A DNA stretch of 64,000 nt from positions 52,737 through 116,736 of the forward strand of contig JAPLAA010000055.1 of the NCBI GenBank assembly GCA_026393475.1, in the 5' to 3' direction. Of this stretch, positions 18,560 through 27,878 are shown piece by piece. The DNA comes from Actinomycetota bacterium (GTDB lineage: Bacteria; Actinomycetota; Acidimicrobiia; Acidimicrobiales; Ilumatobacteraceae). Made by a program: the position numbers and the translations under genes. The notes under the pieces were generated by a model. That model made no database searches. It had not been told where the DNA came from and saw only the letters and a program-made list of their open reading frames with translations. Positions within the stretch are counted from its first letter, which is position 1. Each line of letters starts with the position of its first letter.

Positions 18560-19681
18560 TCAGCCGCAGGTGTCGAGCAGGCTGCCGGTCTCGGCCGGAT
18601 GCCGTTCGAGCGTCACGCTGGTGAGCGCGCCCACGCCGATGTCGCAGGCGCTGGTGTCGCCGGCGACGTAGATCCGCATGAACTCGAGGATTTCGCCGGC
18701 AACGAACTGCTGCACCTCGGTGCTGCCGGTGCGCCACATGTCGCTGTGGGTCTGATCGGCGATGATCGACCGGAACGTGTCGCTCGTGCCGGGGTACCGG
18801 TCGAACGGTGCGAGCCGCCAGCCCGGCCGCACGATCGAGTCGACGGCGTTCGAGTCGACCTCGGCGCCACCGATGAGGTTGTACGACGGGATCGTCACGG
18901 TCATCCACGTGTTGTCGTCGGGACCGCGGTCGAACCCGCCCATCTGATCGGGACCCTGCGGCGAGATCGGTGCGATCGCGTCGATGCGCTCGTCGACGTA
19001 CGTGCCGCTGGTGCTGGCGTAGGTGGCGCCGGCGACGGCGTGGCTCGTGTAGGCGCCGAACGAATGGCCCGTGTGGCCGACGCGGGTGAGATCGATCGTG
19101 CCCGTGAACGTCGCGGGGAACTCGATCGCGCCGGCCTCGAGCTGGTCGAGCAGGAACGTGATGTCGGCCGGTCGATCGCCGAGCTGTCCGCCCGGGGAGT
19201 CGGACGGGAGGTGGCCGACGTGGATCGCGACGAAGCCGCCGGTGGCGAAGGTGGTGCCGAGGTGGGGCGCCGACAGGTGACCTCGGGCGCTGCCCGCTCC
19301 GCCGTGGCTGACGAGGATGAGCGGCACCGCGCCGTCGAGGCCGACCGGCGCGTACACGAGGTACGGGATCTGCCGGTCGCGCGCCGGGTCGGTGACCGAG
19401 CCCTCCAGCGTCGCCACCTCGTACGTCGCCGTCGGCACCGCCGGTTCGGTGGTCGCTGGTTCGGTGGTCGCTGGTTCGGTGGTCGCTGGTTCGGTGGTCG
19501 CTGGTTCGGTGGTCGCTGGTTCGGTCGCGTCCACGTCGGTGGCGGGGGGCGCCACCGACGTGGACGGGGACGTGGACGTGGACGGGCTCACCGTGGCGAC
19601 GGCGCCGCCATCGCCGGCGTCCTGGCAGCCGCTCGCCAGGACGGCGAGCACGAGGGCGGTGACGACCGGCGAACGACGCAT
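18560..19681 (-). CDS. Secreted lipoprotein alpha/beta hydrolase (dienelactone/PAF-acetylhydrolase-like)
   Basis: Lipobox LAVLASGC; 'PLILVSHGGAGSARG', 'RVGHTGHSFGAYTSHAVAG'; repetitive TEPATTEPAT linker. Confidence 0.85.
   Translation of the reverse strand: MRRSPVVTALVLAVLASGCQDAGDGGAVATVSPSTSTSPSTSVAPPATDVDATEPATTEPATTEPATTEPATTEPATTEPAVPTATYEVATLEGSVTDPARDRQIPYLVYAPVGLDGAVPLILVSHGGAGSARGHLSAPHLGTTFATGGFVAIHVGHLPSDSPGGQLGDRPADITFLLDQLEAGAIEFPATFTGTIDLTRVGHTGHSFGAYTSHAVAGATYASTSGTYVDERIDAIAPISPQGPDQMGGFDRGPDDNTWMTVTIPSYNLIGGAEVDSNAVDSIVRPGWRLAPFDRYPGTSDTFRSIIADQTHSDMWRTGSTEVQQFVAGEILEFMRIYVAGDTSACDIGVGALTSVTLERHPAETGSLLDTCG
19443..19527. repeat. 18-bp minisatellite encoding the TEPATT linker
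   Basis: ggttcggtggtcgct units, ~5 near-identical copies. Confidence 0.9.
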
Positions 19682-19772
19682 GCCGACGATCGTGCAGTCC
19701 ACATGTGATCGATTCATGAAGCGCGTGTGGTCAGCCGTCGAACCGGGCGAACCGGGCGGCGCGGCCCGTGCG

Positions 19773-20738
19773 TCATTCGCGGATCGTGATCACCACGTTG
19801 CCCACCTTGGTGGCGGTCTCGACGAAGCGGTGCGCCTCGACGATCTGCTCGAGCGGGTAGGTGCGGTCGATCACGGCCTGGAAGCGGCCGGCGGCCATCA
19901 GCCCGGCGACGAGTTCGATGTCGGGCTTGCGGTAGAAGGGCACGGCGAACGGTGCCCGGCGACCGGGGGTGCGTCCGGTGATCAGGCCGACGATCGGGTT
20001 GGTCCACAGGAATCCGAGTTCGGTGTGGAAGTAGACGCCGCCCGGCGTGAGCGAGCGGCGGCACTGGCGGAAGCTGCGCTTGCCGACCGAGTCGATGATG
20101 ACGTCCCATTGGCGGCCGAGCGTGGTGAAGTCGACGGCGCGGTGGTCGATCACGTCGTCGGCTCCGAGCCGGCGCAACAGGTCGAGGGTCTCGGCCGTGC
20201 ACACGGCGGTGACGTGTGCGCCGCTCTCCTTGGCGAGTTGTACAGCGGCGGTCCCGATCGAGCCGGACGCGCCGTACACGCAGATCGACCGCCCGGGCGC
20301 GAGCGCCGACTTGGTGACATAGTTGTTCGCGAGCACGACGCCGTCGGGCACGGCTGCTGCCTCGGCGAACGAGATGCCGTCGGGGATGGCCGCGATCGCC
20401 CCGGACGCCTTCGTCGTCATGTACTCGGCGTGAGCGCCGAACGTCGCGATGTTCACGCCGAACACGCGGTCGCCGACCGCAAACTCGGCGACGTCCGCGC
20501 CCGTCTCGACGACGACGCCGGCGAACTCGCCGCCGGTCACCCGATGCTTCGGTCCGCGCCAGCCGCTGAAGGCTCGAGCGATCCACGGGGTACCCGAGCG
20601 GTAGCCGGTGTCGGTGCGGTTCACCGTGGCGGCGTGCACCTCGACGAGCACCTCGTCGGCGGCGGGCACCGGGCGGGGGACGTCGTCGATGCGGAGCACG
20701 TCGGGTGCTCCGTACTGGTCGTACACGGCTGCGCGCAT
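19773..20738 (-). CDS. NAD(P)-dependent alcohol dehydrogenase / quinone oxidoreductase (MDR superfamily)
   Basis: MRAAVYDQYGAPDVLRIDDVPRP; 'GEFAGVVVETGADVAEFAVGDRVFG'; 'SICVYGASGSIGTAAVQLAKESGAHVTAV'. Confidence 0.92.
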   Translation of the reverse strand: MRAAVYDQYGAPDVLRIDDVPRPVPAADEVLVEVHAATVNRTDTGYRSGTPWIARAFSGWRGPKHRVTGGEFAGVVVETGADVAEFAVGDRVFGVNIATFGAHAEYMTTKASGAIAAIPDGISFAEAAAVPDGVVLANNYVTKSALAPGRSICVYGASGSIGTAAVQLAKESGAHVTAVCTAETLDLLRRLGADDVIDHRAVDFTTLGRQWDVIIDSVGKRSFRQCRRSLTPGGVYFHTELGFLWTNPIVGLITGRTPGRRAPFAVPFYRKPDIELVAGLMAAGRFQAVIDRTYPLEQIVEAHRFVETATKVGNVVITIRE

Positions 20739-20739
20739 G

Positions 20740-21504
20740 TCAGGCTCCTCGCTTGCTCGATCGCGGCCGACGGATCGGCCCACCCTGCTTCCACGCAGCG
20801 CCGGCCTTGAACAGCTCGGCCGGCTTGCCGCCCGCGGCGCCCGACGGGGCTCGACGCCCGGTGGGGATCACCCAGCCCTGTTCGCTCGCGACGCTGCGTC
20901 GGAAGTTGGCGCTGTCGAGCTGCACACCCCACACCGCCTCGTACACGGCGCGGAGTTCGGCCAGGGTGAACGTGGGACCGACGAACGCGGTGGCGATGCC
21001 CGTGACCTCGAGGTCGGTGCGCACCCTGGCGATGGCGTCGCCGATGATCCGCAGGTGGTCGAAGGCGAGCTCGATGCGGCCGGCGAGGACGTCGAGCACC
21101 GGGTGCAGTTCGGCCTCGGCCGCGTCGCTGCCGGCTTCGATCGCACCGACGTCGCGCAGCACGGCGACGTAGCCGACGGTGACGACGTTCATGCGCGGGT
21201 CGCGCTCGGGGTCGCCGTACGCGCCGAACTGGGCGAGCAGGCTCGCCGCGTCGACGCCGGTCTCCTCGGCGAGTTCGCGGCTCGCCGCGGCGTCGAGGGT
21301 CTCGGTGGGGAGCTTGAAGCCACCGGGGATCGCCCACATGCCGGCGAACGGATCGTGGGCACGCCGCACCAGCAGCACGTGCAGTTCGCCGTCGACCATG
21401 GTGAGGATCACCACGTCGACCGTGACCGCGAACGCCGGGTACTGCGACGGGTCGTACCCCACCGGCTTCACACCTCGCGCCGTGCGCGTTGTTCTGGTCG
21501 CCAT
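20740..21504 (-). CDS. NrtR-like Nudix transcriptional regulator / Nudix hydrolase
   Basis: Intact Nudix box GFKLPTETLDAAASRELAEETGV; C-terminal wHTH-like 'FTLAELRAVYEAVWGVQLDSANFRRSV...GRRAPSGAAGGKPAELFKAG'. Confidence 0.8.
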   Translation of the reverse strand: MATRTTRTARGVKPVGYDPSQYPAFAVTVDVVILTMVDGELHVLLVRRAHDPFAGMWAIPGGFKLPTETLDAAASRELAEETGVDAASLLAQFGAYGDPERDPRMNVVTVGYVAVLRDVGAIEAGSDAAEAELHPVLDVLAGRIELAFDHLRIIGDAIARVRTDLEVTGIATAFVGPTFTLAELRAVYEAVWGVQLDSANFRRSVASEQGWVIPTGRRAPSGAAGGKPAELFKAGAAWKQGGPIRRPRSSKRGA

Positions 21505-21513
21505 GACCAGAAC
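21491..21513. promoter_or_regulatory. Perfect palindrome spanning the predicted NrtR-like start codon
   Basis: GTTCTGGTC-gccat-GACCAGAAC. Confidence 0.6.
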
Positions 21514-21555
21514 CATACCACTGGTTCGTGTCACATCAACCCTTACCTTCCGGAC

Positions 21556-21678
21556 GAACCGGTCACGGCCGGTATGCGACGTCGGGTTCTGGCGGTGACC
21601 GGCACGGCCGCCATCCTCGCCCTGCTCGGAACCGGTCACCGCCGGAAACCGACGTCGTCACGCTGCCGTGACCGGTTC
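21556..21678. repeat. Two copies (A, B) of a ~50-bp palindromic repeat
   Basis: A 21556-21602; B 21629-21678 (11-bp perfect arms gaaccggtcac/gtgaccggttc). Confidence 0.75.
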
Positions 21679-22488
21679 GGCCCGATCGAGGGCCGAGCGG
21701 ACGACGGCGATCACCTCCCCGGGCTCCTCGACCACTTCCGAGTAGCTGAACTGGAGCACCAGGTGTCCGGCGAGCTGCAGCCGGTTGAGCCGCTGGGCGT
21801 CGATCGTGGTCTGGCTCTTCGTGCGATGGTGCCGGTAGCCGAGCAGCTCCACCACCACGGGTGTCCCTGGGAAGTGGACGTCGACCCGGATGATCCTGTC
21901 GCCCCGCCGACCGAGCACCACCTGCGTCGACGGGCGCGGGAGGCCGGATGCGGCCACGAGTTCGAGGAACCGCCGCTCGAGCCAACTGTGTCCGCCGCGG
22001 GTGATCTCGATGCCCTCGATCACCTCGAGCAGCGGCAACAGCCCGCCGCGCCCGCGACGACGCAACGCGGCGATGCGGGCGTGCACGAAGTCCTCACTGG
22101 TGAACCCGTCGCGGATCGCGCTGTCGTACGCGGCGGTCACGCGATCGGCGGGTTCGAGTTCGGCGAGCACCATCAGCGTCCGGGTGGCCGACGTGGTGCG
22201 CACGTCGTGGCGGACGGCGCGGTCGATGAGCGGGAGCTCTCGCGTGGTGTGCACGTAGTGGCCGACGCGGGTCACGTTTCGCCCGCGCGGCACGAGGAGG
22301 TGGAACGGCGGACGCAACACGTAGCCGTCGAAGCTGAACAGGGCAGCCCCGGTCGGGCCGGTGGCGAAGACCTCGCCGCCGATCCCGCCGAGGAGTGCCT
22401 GCAGGTCGCAGAGATGTCGGAGGCTGCTCAGGTCCCAGCCTCGAAACCCGGTGACGGGTTGACCGGTGATGTCGTTGCCGACGGTCAT
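21658..22488 (-). CDS. AbiEi-like N-terminus + DUF559 (Vsr/restriction endonuclease-like) protein
   Basis: C-term 'SWLERRFLELVAASGLPRPSTQVVLGRRGDRIIRVDVHFPGTPVVVELLGYRHHRTKSQTTIDAQRLNRLQLAGHLVLQFSY' matches DUF559 pattern. Confidence 0.75.
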   Translation of the reverse strand: MTVGNDITGQPVTGFRGWDLSSLRHLCDLQALLGGIGGEVFATGPTGAALFSFDGYVLRPPFHLLVPRGRNVTRVGHYVHTTRELPLIDRAVRHDVRTTSATRTLMVLAELEPADRVTAAYDSAIRDGFTSEDFVHARIAALRRRGRGGLLPLLEVIEGIEITRGGHSWLERRFLELVAASGLPRPSTQVVLGRRGDRIIRVDVHFPGTPVVVELLGYRHHRTKSQTTIDAQRLNRLQLAGHLVLQFSYSEVVEEPGEVIAVVRSALDRAEPVTAA

Positions 22489-22572
22489 GCCCGCGACCTA
22501 TCGCCACCTCGCTGCCCGCGACAACCTCCGAATCTGCTGCACCGAGCCGAGATACCGCGCCCAAGTCCGAGC

Positions 22573-22695
22573 GAACTGGTCACCGTCAGAACCCGACGGC
22601 GCGTTCCGGCGATGACCGGTTGAACTGCCGCCACGGATGTCCGACGAACTGGTCACGACCAGAACCTGACGTCGTGTTCTGGCGGTGACAGGTTC
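22573..22695. repeat. Two copies (C, D) of the same ~50-bp palindromic repeat
   Basis: C 22573-22621; D 22646-22695; GAACTGGTCAC-n11-GACG-CG-GTTCYGGCGRTGAC-GGTT. Confidence 0.8.
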
Positions 22696-22717
22696 GGCGG
22701 CCGCGTCGGCGGATGCG

Positions 22718-25700
22718 TCAGCTCCAGTAGCCGGTGAGGTCGATGACGACGTCGGTGGCGGCGAGGGAGAACAGGCACAGGTCGCCCTCGGGAGAGACCG
22801 CGACCGCGGCCGCGTTGGGGCGGACGGCGCCGGCTCGGTAGTTGCCGGTGGAGGCGAGGGGACGCTCGTTGCACGGCCAGACGGTGACGAAGCCGGCGGC
22901 CGAGGGGTCGACGACGGTGATGTTCGCGGCGACGGCCCGAGCGTTGCCGGGCACCCCTCCCACGCCGGTGGCGCGCACGCGCAGGGTGGCACCGGCCGCG
23001 AGCCGGGTGAGGCCTGGCGTCTCGCGGGTGTCGGCCAAGCGGAAGGGTGCGACGGGCGTGTAGGCGTAGCGACCGGCGCTCCCCCACCAGCCGTTCACGT
23101 CGACCACGAGGTCGACCGCGCCGAGGCTGTAGGCGCACACCCGACCGCCGGCGCCCACCTTCACCGTGACGAGGTTGGGTCTGGTGTCGCCGGCGGTGAC
23201 GTTGAGGTTCGAGGTCGTGGGTCGTTCGCTGCCGCACGGCCAGACGGTGACGTAGCCCGCGCTGCCCGGGTCGACCGCGGTGACGTTCAGCGTGACCGCG
23301 GTGGCGTCCGGCGGCACGCCGTTGGTGCCCGCGACGTCGACGGCGATCGTGCCGCCCGGGGCCAGACGGCGACCGACGTCGCGGGTGTCGATCACGCGGG
23401 CCGGGGTGAGCGGTTCGAACGCCCGGGTCGAGCCGACGAACACACCGGTGATGTCGACGACGACGTCGACGGTGGCCATCGAGTAGATGCACAGCGCGCC
23501 ACCGCCGAGTCCGACGAGGACGGCGTTCGCGTCGACGCTGCCGCGGGTGTAGTTGACCGAGGCGGCCACGGGCCGCTCGGTGTCGCAGGGCCACACGGTG
23601 AGGAAGCCCGACGAGGTGGCGTCGACCGCGGTGATGTTGGCGCTCACGGCGGTGGCGTCGGCGGCGATCGCGCCGCGCCCCGCGATCGGGACCCGCAGGG
23701 TGCCGCCGGCGAGGACGCGCCCAACCAGGCCCGATCCGGCGAGGGCGTCGCGGGTATCGGCGAGCCGCTCCGGGGTGATCGGTTCGAACCGTGAGGTCGG
23801 GACGGCGGTGGTGGTGGGCGCCGGCGTCACCGGAGCCGTCGTGGTCGTGGCGGGCGCAGTCGTCGGCGCTGTCGTGGGCGGCGGCGCGGTCGTCGTCGTG
23901 GACGGCGCGGTCGTGGTGGTGGTGACCAGTGGGACGGTGCCCGGCGGGTTGTCGGTGGTGCACGGGTAGTTGTCACTCACGGCTCCGGCGCCGGTCACGA
24001 ACGACACACCGGTCGACCACGTCCCGTACTGCGCGTACGACGTGCCGTCGAAGTACTCGACGCCGGCGACACAGACGCGGGCGGCCTCGCCGGCGGTGAG
24101 GTTGAGCGTGCTGAGCGAGACGGTCACCTGCGAGCGTCCACCTCCCACCGACACCGGGGTGCCGGCGACGAACGGCACCTGTTCGCGACTCGTCAGCAGG
24201 ATCGAGTCGGCCGCGGCGTCGGTGTCGAAACCGATGATCACGTTGGCGCCGCTGGGGGTGACGGTCGGGTTGCCGAGCGCGCCCAACGGGGGCGGCAGCG
24301 CGACCAGGGTGGTGGACGTCGTGTCGCTGTACATGCCGGTCGGCGAGTGCGCGGCGGTGACGTACGCGGAGTACAAGACGCCCGGGTGCAGGGTGAGCTG
24401 CATCGAGGTGCTCGTGGTGCTGAGGTTGTCGCGTGTGTCGTACGCGGCGATCGACTTGCGGTACCCGGAGACGGTGACGAGGTAACTGGTGGCCGGGGCG
24501 AGGTCGTAGGAGCCACCCGCGACGGCCGACGGGGCCCAGGAGATGGTGGTGACGCCGCCGATGGTGCTCGACTGCACGGAGGCCGGTTGTCGCAGCATGC
24601 GTGTGACGGACACGGTCGTCGACGTCCGCGCCGACGTCGCGCCGATGGTGTTCTCGAACCACACCTGGAGCGTGCCGTTGGTGACGAGCCCCTGGGTGGG
24701 CCACGAGGCGAACCAGTTGCCCGACGAGGGTGGCGACTCGGTGAGCGGCGACGAGCCGAGGGTGGTGCCGTTGATGGTGGCCGACACGTTGACATTCGAA
24801 GGGGGCGCCGTGAACCAGGCGTAGATGCGTCCTTGGCCGGAGGTCGAGGTCTGGGTGCTGGCGATCACCGGGGTGGCGAGCGCGGCTGCCGGCACGCCGA
24901 GCGCCGGTTCGAGCCGCACGGTGCCGCCCGGGGTGGCGGCGGTGACCGACACGGCGTGGGTGCGGCCGTTCTCGAGCCCCGTGAGCGTGGTGCTCGTGCC
25001 CGCGGTGACCACGGCGGTGCCCGGTGCGCTGGTGACGGTGTACGAGGTGGCGCCGGCCACCGAGGGCCACGACACCGTGAGCGATTGGTCGCCACTCGCG
25101 ACCGCTGGTGCGGGCAGGGTGGCGTCGGCGATCGCGGACGCCATCGCGACCGCAGCGGGAGCGTTCACGTCGCCGGCGCCGTAGTACCACTCGCGTCGAA
25201 GTGACGGCTGGATCAGCGCCACGCTCGACGGCACCGATGACAGCATGAGTGCGGCCTGCAGTTGCGTTGCATCGAGCGTGGGTTCGGCCTCGCGCATGAG
25301 GGCGACGATGCCGGCGACGACGGGAGCCGCGAACGAGGTGCCCGATCCGTTCGTGCCGAAGAGTCCGTTGGTCGAGTACCAGAGCGACTCGCCGGGCGCG
25401 GCGACGGTCGACCGTCGGCCCTTGCTCGTCCAGTAGGGGCTGGCGCCACTCGAGTTCGTGGCGGTCACGGCGACGACGTTGCGGAACGCGGCCGGGTAGG
25501 CGACGTTGTCGACGGTGGGGTCGCAGCCGACCGTGTATGCGGTGCTGCAGCTGGAGTTGCCGGCGGCGGCGACCACGACGACGCCTTCGGAGACCGCGTA
25601 GTCGATCACCTGGGCGACGGCCGCGCTGGCGGGTCCGCCGAGGGAGATGTTGACGACGTCGGCGCCCTGGCCGACGACCCAGAGGATGCCGCGGGCGATG

Positions 25701-26278
25701 TCGTCGGAGGCGCACGAGCCGTTGGCGCACACCTTGGCCGAGACGATCGAAGCGCTGGGTGCGACGCCCGTGCCGCCGAGGCCGTTGTCGCGGGTGGCGG
25801 CGGCGATCGCTGCGACGGTGTTGCCGTGTTCGAACTTGCCGGGGGCGCCACCGGTGAAGTCGGTGGCGGCGACGAGGTTCATGTCGTCGCCCACCACGCC
25901 GGTGTCGACGATGCCGATGGTGATGCCGGAGCCGGTGATGCCGTCGTTCCACACGCTGTCGACCTGGATCTCGTCGAGCTGCCACTGCAGGTTGCGGACG
26001 GGGTCGGCGGCGAGGGGGACGTAGGTCGTCTGACGGGCGACCGCGGTGTCGGGGTCGCCGTCGGCGACCATCGCGACGTACTCGGCGGCGTTCACCTGTT
26101 CGGTGCGGATCTCCGGCACGGGCGTGCTCGTGTCGACCACCACCACCTCGAAGTCGCCTCCCAACAGCGAGCCGCCGCCGGCGGCCGCTGCGGTGGTGGG
26201 GGCGACGTTGCCGATCGAGGCGGCGAGGACGGTGGCCGCGACCAGGCTTCGGCGGAGGCGCGATCGGGCGGGCGGCAC
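22718..26278 (-). CDS. Secreted S8 subtilisin-like protease with FnIII-like region, Thr/Pro linker and three C-terminal tandem repeat domains
   Basis: Catalytic motifs 'GIVDTGVVGDD', 'HGNTVAAIAAA', 'GSGTSFAAPVVAG'; C-term repeats with DTR...GFLTVWPC...VDxTG. Confidence 0.92.
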   Translation of the reverse strand: MPPARSRLRRSLVAATVLAASIGNVAPTTAAAAGGGSLLGGDFEVVVVDTSTPVPEIRTEQVNAAEYVAMVADGDPDTAVARQTTYVPLAADPVRNLQWQLDEIQVDSVWNDGITGSGITIGIVDTGVVGDDMNLVAATDFTGGAPGKFEHGNTVAAIAAATRDNGLGGTGVAPSASIVSAKVCANGSCASDDIARGILWVVGQGADVVNISLGGPASAAVAQVIDYAVSEGVVVVAAAGNSSCSTAYTVGCDPTVDNVAYPAAFRNVVAVTATNSSGASPYWTSKGRRSTVAAPGESLWYSTNGLFGTNGSGTSFAAPVVAGIVALMREAEPTLDATQLQAALMLSSVPSSVALIQPSLRREWYYGAGDVNAPAAVAMASAIADATLPAPAVASGDQSLTVSWPSVAGATSYTVTSAPGTAVVTAGTSTTLTGLENGRTHAVSVTAATPGGTVRLEPALGVPAAALATPVIASTQTSTSGQGRIYAWFTAPPSNVNVSATINGTTLGSSPLTESPPSSGNWFASWPTQGLVTNGTLQVWFENTIGATSARTSTTVSVTRMLRQPASVQSSTIGGVTTISWAPSAVAGGSYDLAPATSYLVTVSGYRKSIAAYDTRDNLSTTSTSMQLTLHPGVLYSAYVTAAHSPTGMYSDTTSTTLVALPPPLGALGNPTVTPSGANVIIGFDTDAAADSILLTSREQVPFVAGTPVSVGGGRSQVTVSLSTLNLTAGEAARVCVAGVEYFDGTSYAQYGTWSTGVSFVTGAGAVSDNYPCTTDNPPGTVPLVTTTTTAPSTTTTAPPPTTAPTTAPATTTTAPVTPAPTTTAVPTSRFEPITPERLADTRDALAGSGLVGRVLAGGTLRVPIAGRGAIAADATAVSANITAVDATSSGFLTVWPCDTERPVAASVNYTRGSVDANAVLVGLGGGALCIYSMATVDVVVDITGVFVGSTRAFEPLTPARVIDTRDVGRRLAPGGTIAVDVAGTNGVPPDATAVTLNVTAVDPGSAGYVTVWPCGSERPTTSNLNVTAGDTRPNLVTVKVGAGGRVCAYSLGAVDLVVDVNGWWGSAGRYAYTPVAPFRLADTRETPGLTRLAAGATLRVRATGVGGVPGNARAVAANITVVDPSAAGFVTVWPCNERPLASTGNYRAGAVRPNAAAVAVSPEGDLCLFSLAATDVVIDLTGYWS

Positions 26279-26425
26279 GTCTCATGACGGTCCGATCGAG
26301 GGGTGCCCGGTGCCGAGCACCCCGCTGCCAGCACCACCGTGGGCGACGAACCAGAGCGAGTCTTGACACGCCGCTACGCCGGCCGGCCCCTTCGGACGGC
26401 GTGACGACGGCGCGGCGTCGCGGCG

Positions 26426-27082
26426 TCAGCGTTCGAGGACGAGCGGGATGGTGGTGCCGCCGGCGGAACCGGTGACGTCGAGGCGCGTGTCGGTGCACGT
26501 GTACGGCCCACCGGCGAGGGGCAGTTCCACGTCGACGACCTGGCTGCCGACGCCACCGTTGTCCGAGGCCACGCCGTCGAGGCGGAGTTCGGTGATCCCA
26601 CCGTCCTGCTGGTCGAGCGACAGGGTGATGGCGCCGTCGAAGGAGGTCCAGGTGCCCGATGCGGTCCAGGCGACGTCGGCCTCGGCGGCGGCCTCGCCGA
26701 AGGTGAACGCGGCGGTGAAGTCGGCGACGCCGGCGATGGTGCCGTCGTCGTTCAGCGTGACGGTGAACCCGCCGTCGGCGAGGGTGAGGTCGGGTACCGG
26801 GAGGAGGGCGGCGCTGATGAGCAGACCGATCGTCTCGACCGACACGTTCCAGGTGCCGACGAGGCACGGGTCGATCTCGATCGGGGTGACGAGCGGACCA
26901 CCGGCGCTGTCCGGTGTGACCGGGGCGGCGGGCACGGTGGTGGCGAGCGCCGGTTCGGTGGTGGCCGCCGATTCCTTGGCGGGCAGCACGATCGAGTCGT
27001 TGGTGACGGCGGAGTCGTCGTCGCCACCGCAGGCGGCGAACAGCAGTGATCCGGCGAGCACGAGGGGGGCGATGCGACGCAT
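26426..27082 (-). CDS. Lipoprotein (lipocalin-like), paralogue 1
   Basis: LLFAACGGDD lipobox; 'PCLVGTWNVSVETIGLL...GGPYTCTDTRLDV'. Confidence 0.8.
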   Translation of the reverse strand: MRRIAPLVLAGSLLFAACGGDDDSAVTNDSIVLPAKESAATTEPALATTVPAAPVTPDSAGGPLVTPIEIDPCLVGTWNVSVETIGLLISAALLPVPDLTLADGGFTVTLNDDGTIAGVADFTAAFTFGEAAAEADVAWTASGTWTSFDGAITLSLDQQDGGITELRLDGVASDNGGVGSQVVDVELPLAGGPYTCTDTRLDVTGSAGGTTIPLVLER

Positions 27083-27146
27083 TGCTGAACCCTAGGGACG
27101 ACGGGTCACGCGGTGGGGTCGGCCCGTGGAGACACTCGCCACGCGG

Positions 27147-27818
27147 TCAGCGCTCGAACGTGGCGAGCAGTTCGCCGCCGGGGGATGCGATCGTGAGGTC
27201 GAACGACGTCTGGTCGCACGTGTACGGGCCGCCCGCCACCGGCGTGATCGGTTCCATCGGTGCGCCGGGCACGGCGAACCCACCCTGGCGCATCTCGGTC
27301 ATCCCCGCTTCCTGTTCGGTGATGTCGATGCTGAGCACGCCGTCGGCGGTGCTCCACGTGCCCTTGTGGAGCCAGAAGATGTCGGCCTCGGCGGGCGTGT
27401 CGCCCATGTTGAACTGGGCGGTGAACTTCGCGTCGGCGACCACGGTGCCGTCGGCGCCGAACAGGTAGGTGTACGCGCCCGACGGCACCGAGATGCCGGC
27501 GAACGGGACGGCAGAGGCGAGGAACAGGTCGAGGGTGTCCTGCTTCATGATCCAGCTGCCGACGAGGCACTCGTCGAGTCCGCTTGCTCCGGGGTCGGTG
27601 GCCGGTTCGGTGGCGGGCACGGTGGCCGCCGCGGTCGTCGCGGGCGCCGTTTCGGGGGTGGTCGCCTCGGGTTCGGGTGCGGTCACCTCGGCCGCGACGA
27701 GCGTGGTGGTCGGATCCGATGCCTCGCCGCCGGCATCCTCGGTGCTGCCAGAAGTGCTGTCGCCGCCGCAGGCGACGAGCAGACCGGACAGGACGAGCAC
27801 TCCCATGAGGTGACGCAT
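27147..27818 (-). CDS. Lipoprotein (lipocalin-like), paralogue 2
   Basis: LLVACGGDS lipobox; 'ECLVGSWIMKQDTLDLF...GGPYTCDQTSFDL'. Confidence 0.8.
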   Translation of the reverse strand: MRHLMGVLVLSGLLVACGGDSTSGSTEDAGGEASDPTTTLVAAEVTAPEPEATTPETAPATTAAATVPATEPATDPGASGLDECLVGSWIMKQDTLDLFLASAVPFAGISVPSGAYTYLFGADGTVVADAKFTAQFNMGDTPAEADIFWLHKGTWSTADGVLSIDITEQEAGMTEMRQGGFAVPGAPMEPITPVAGGPYTCDQTSFDLTIASPGGELLATFER

Positions 27819-27878
27819 CGTGGCAGTGTGCGCGCGTTGAGCGCGAACGGTCAATTGGGAACGAGTCACACCGAACGG

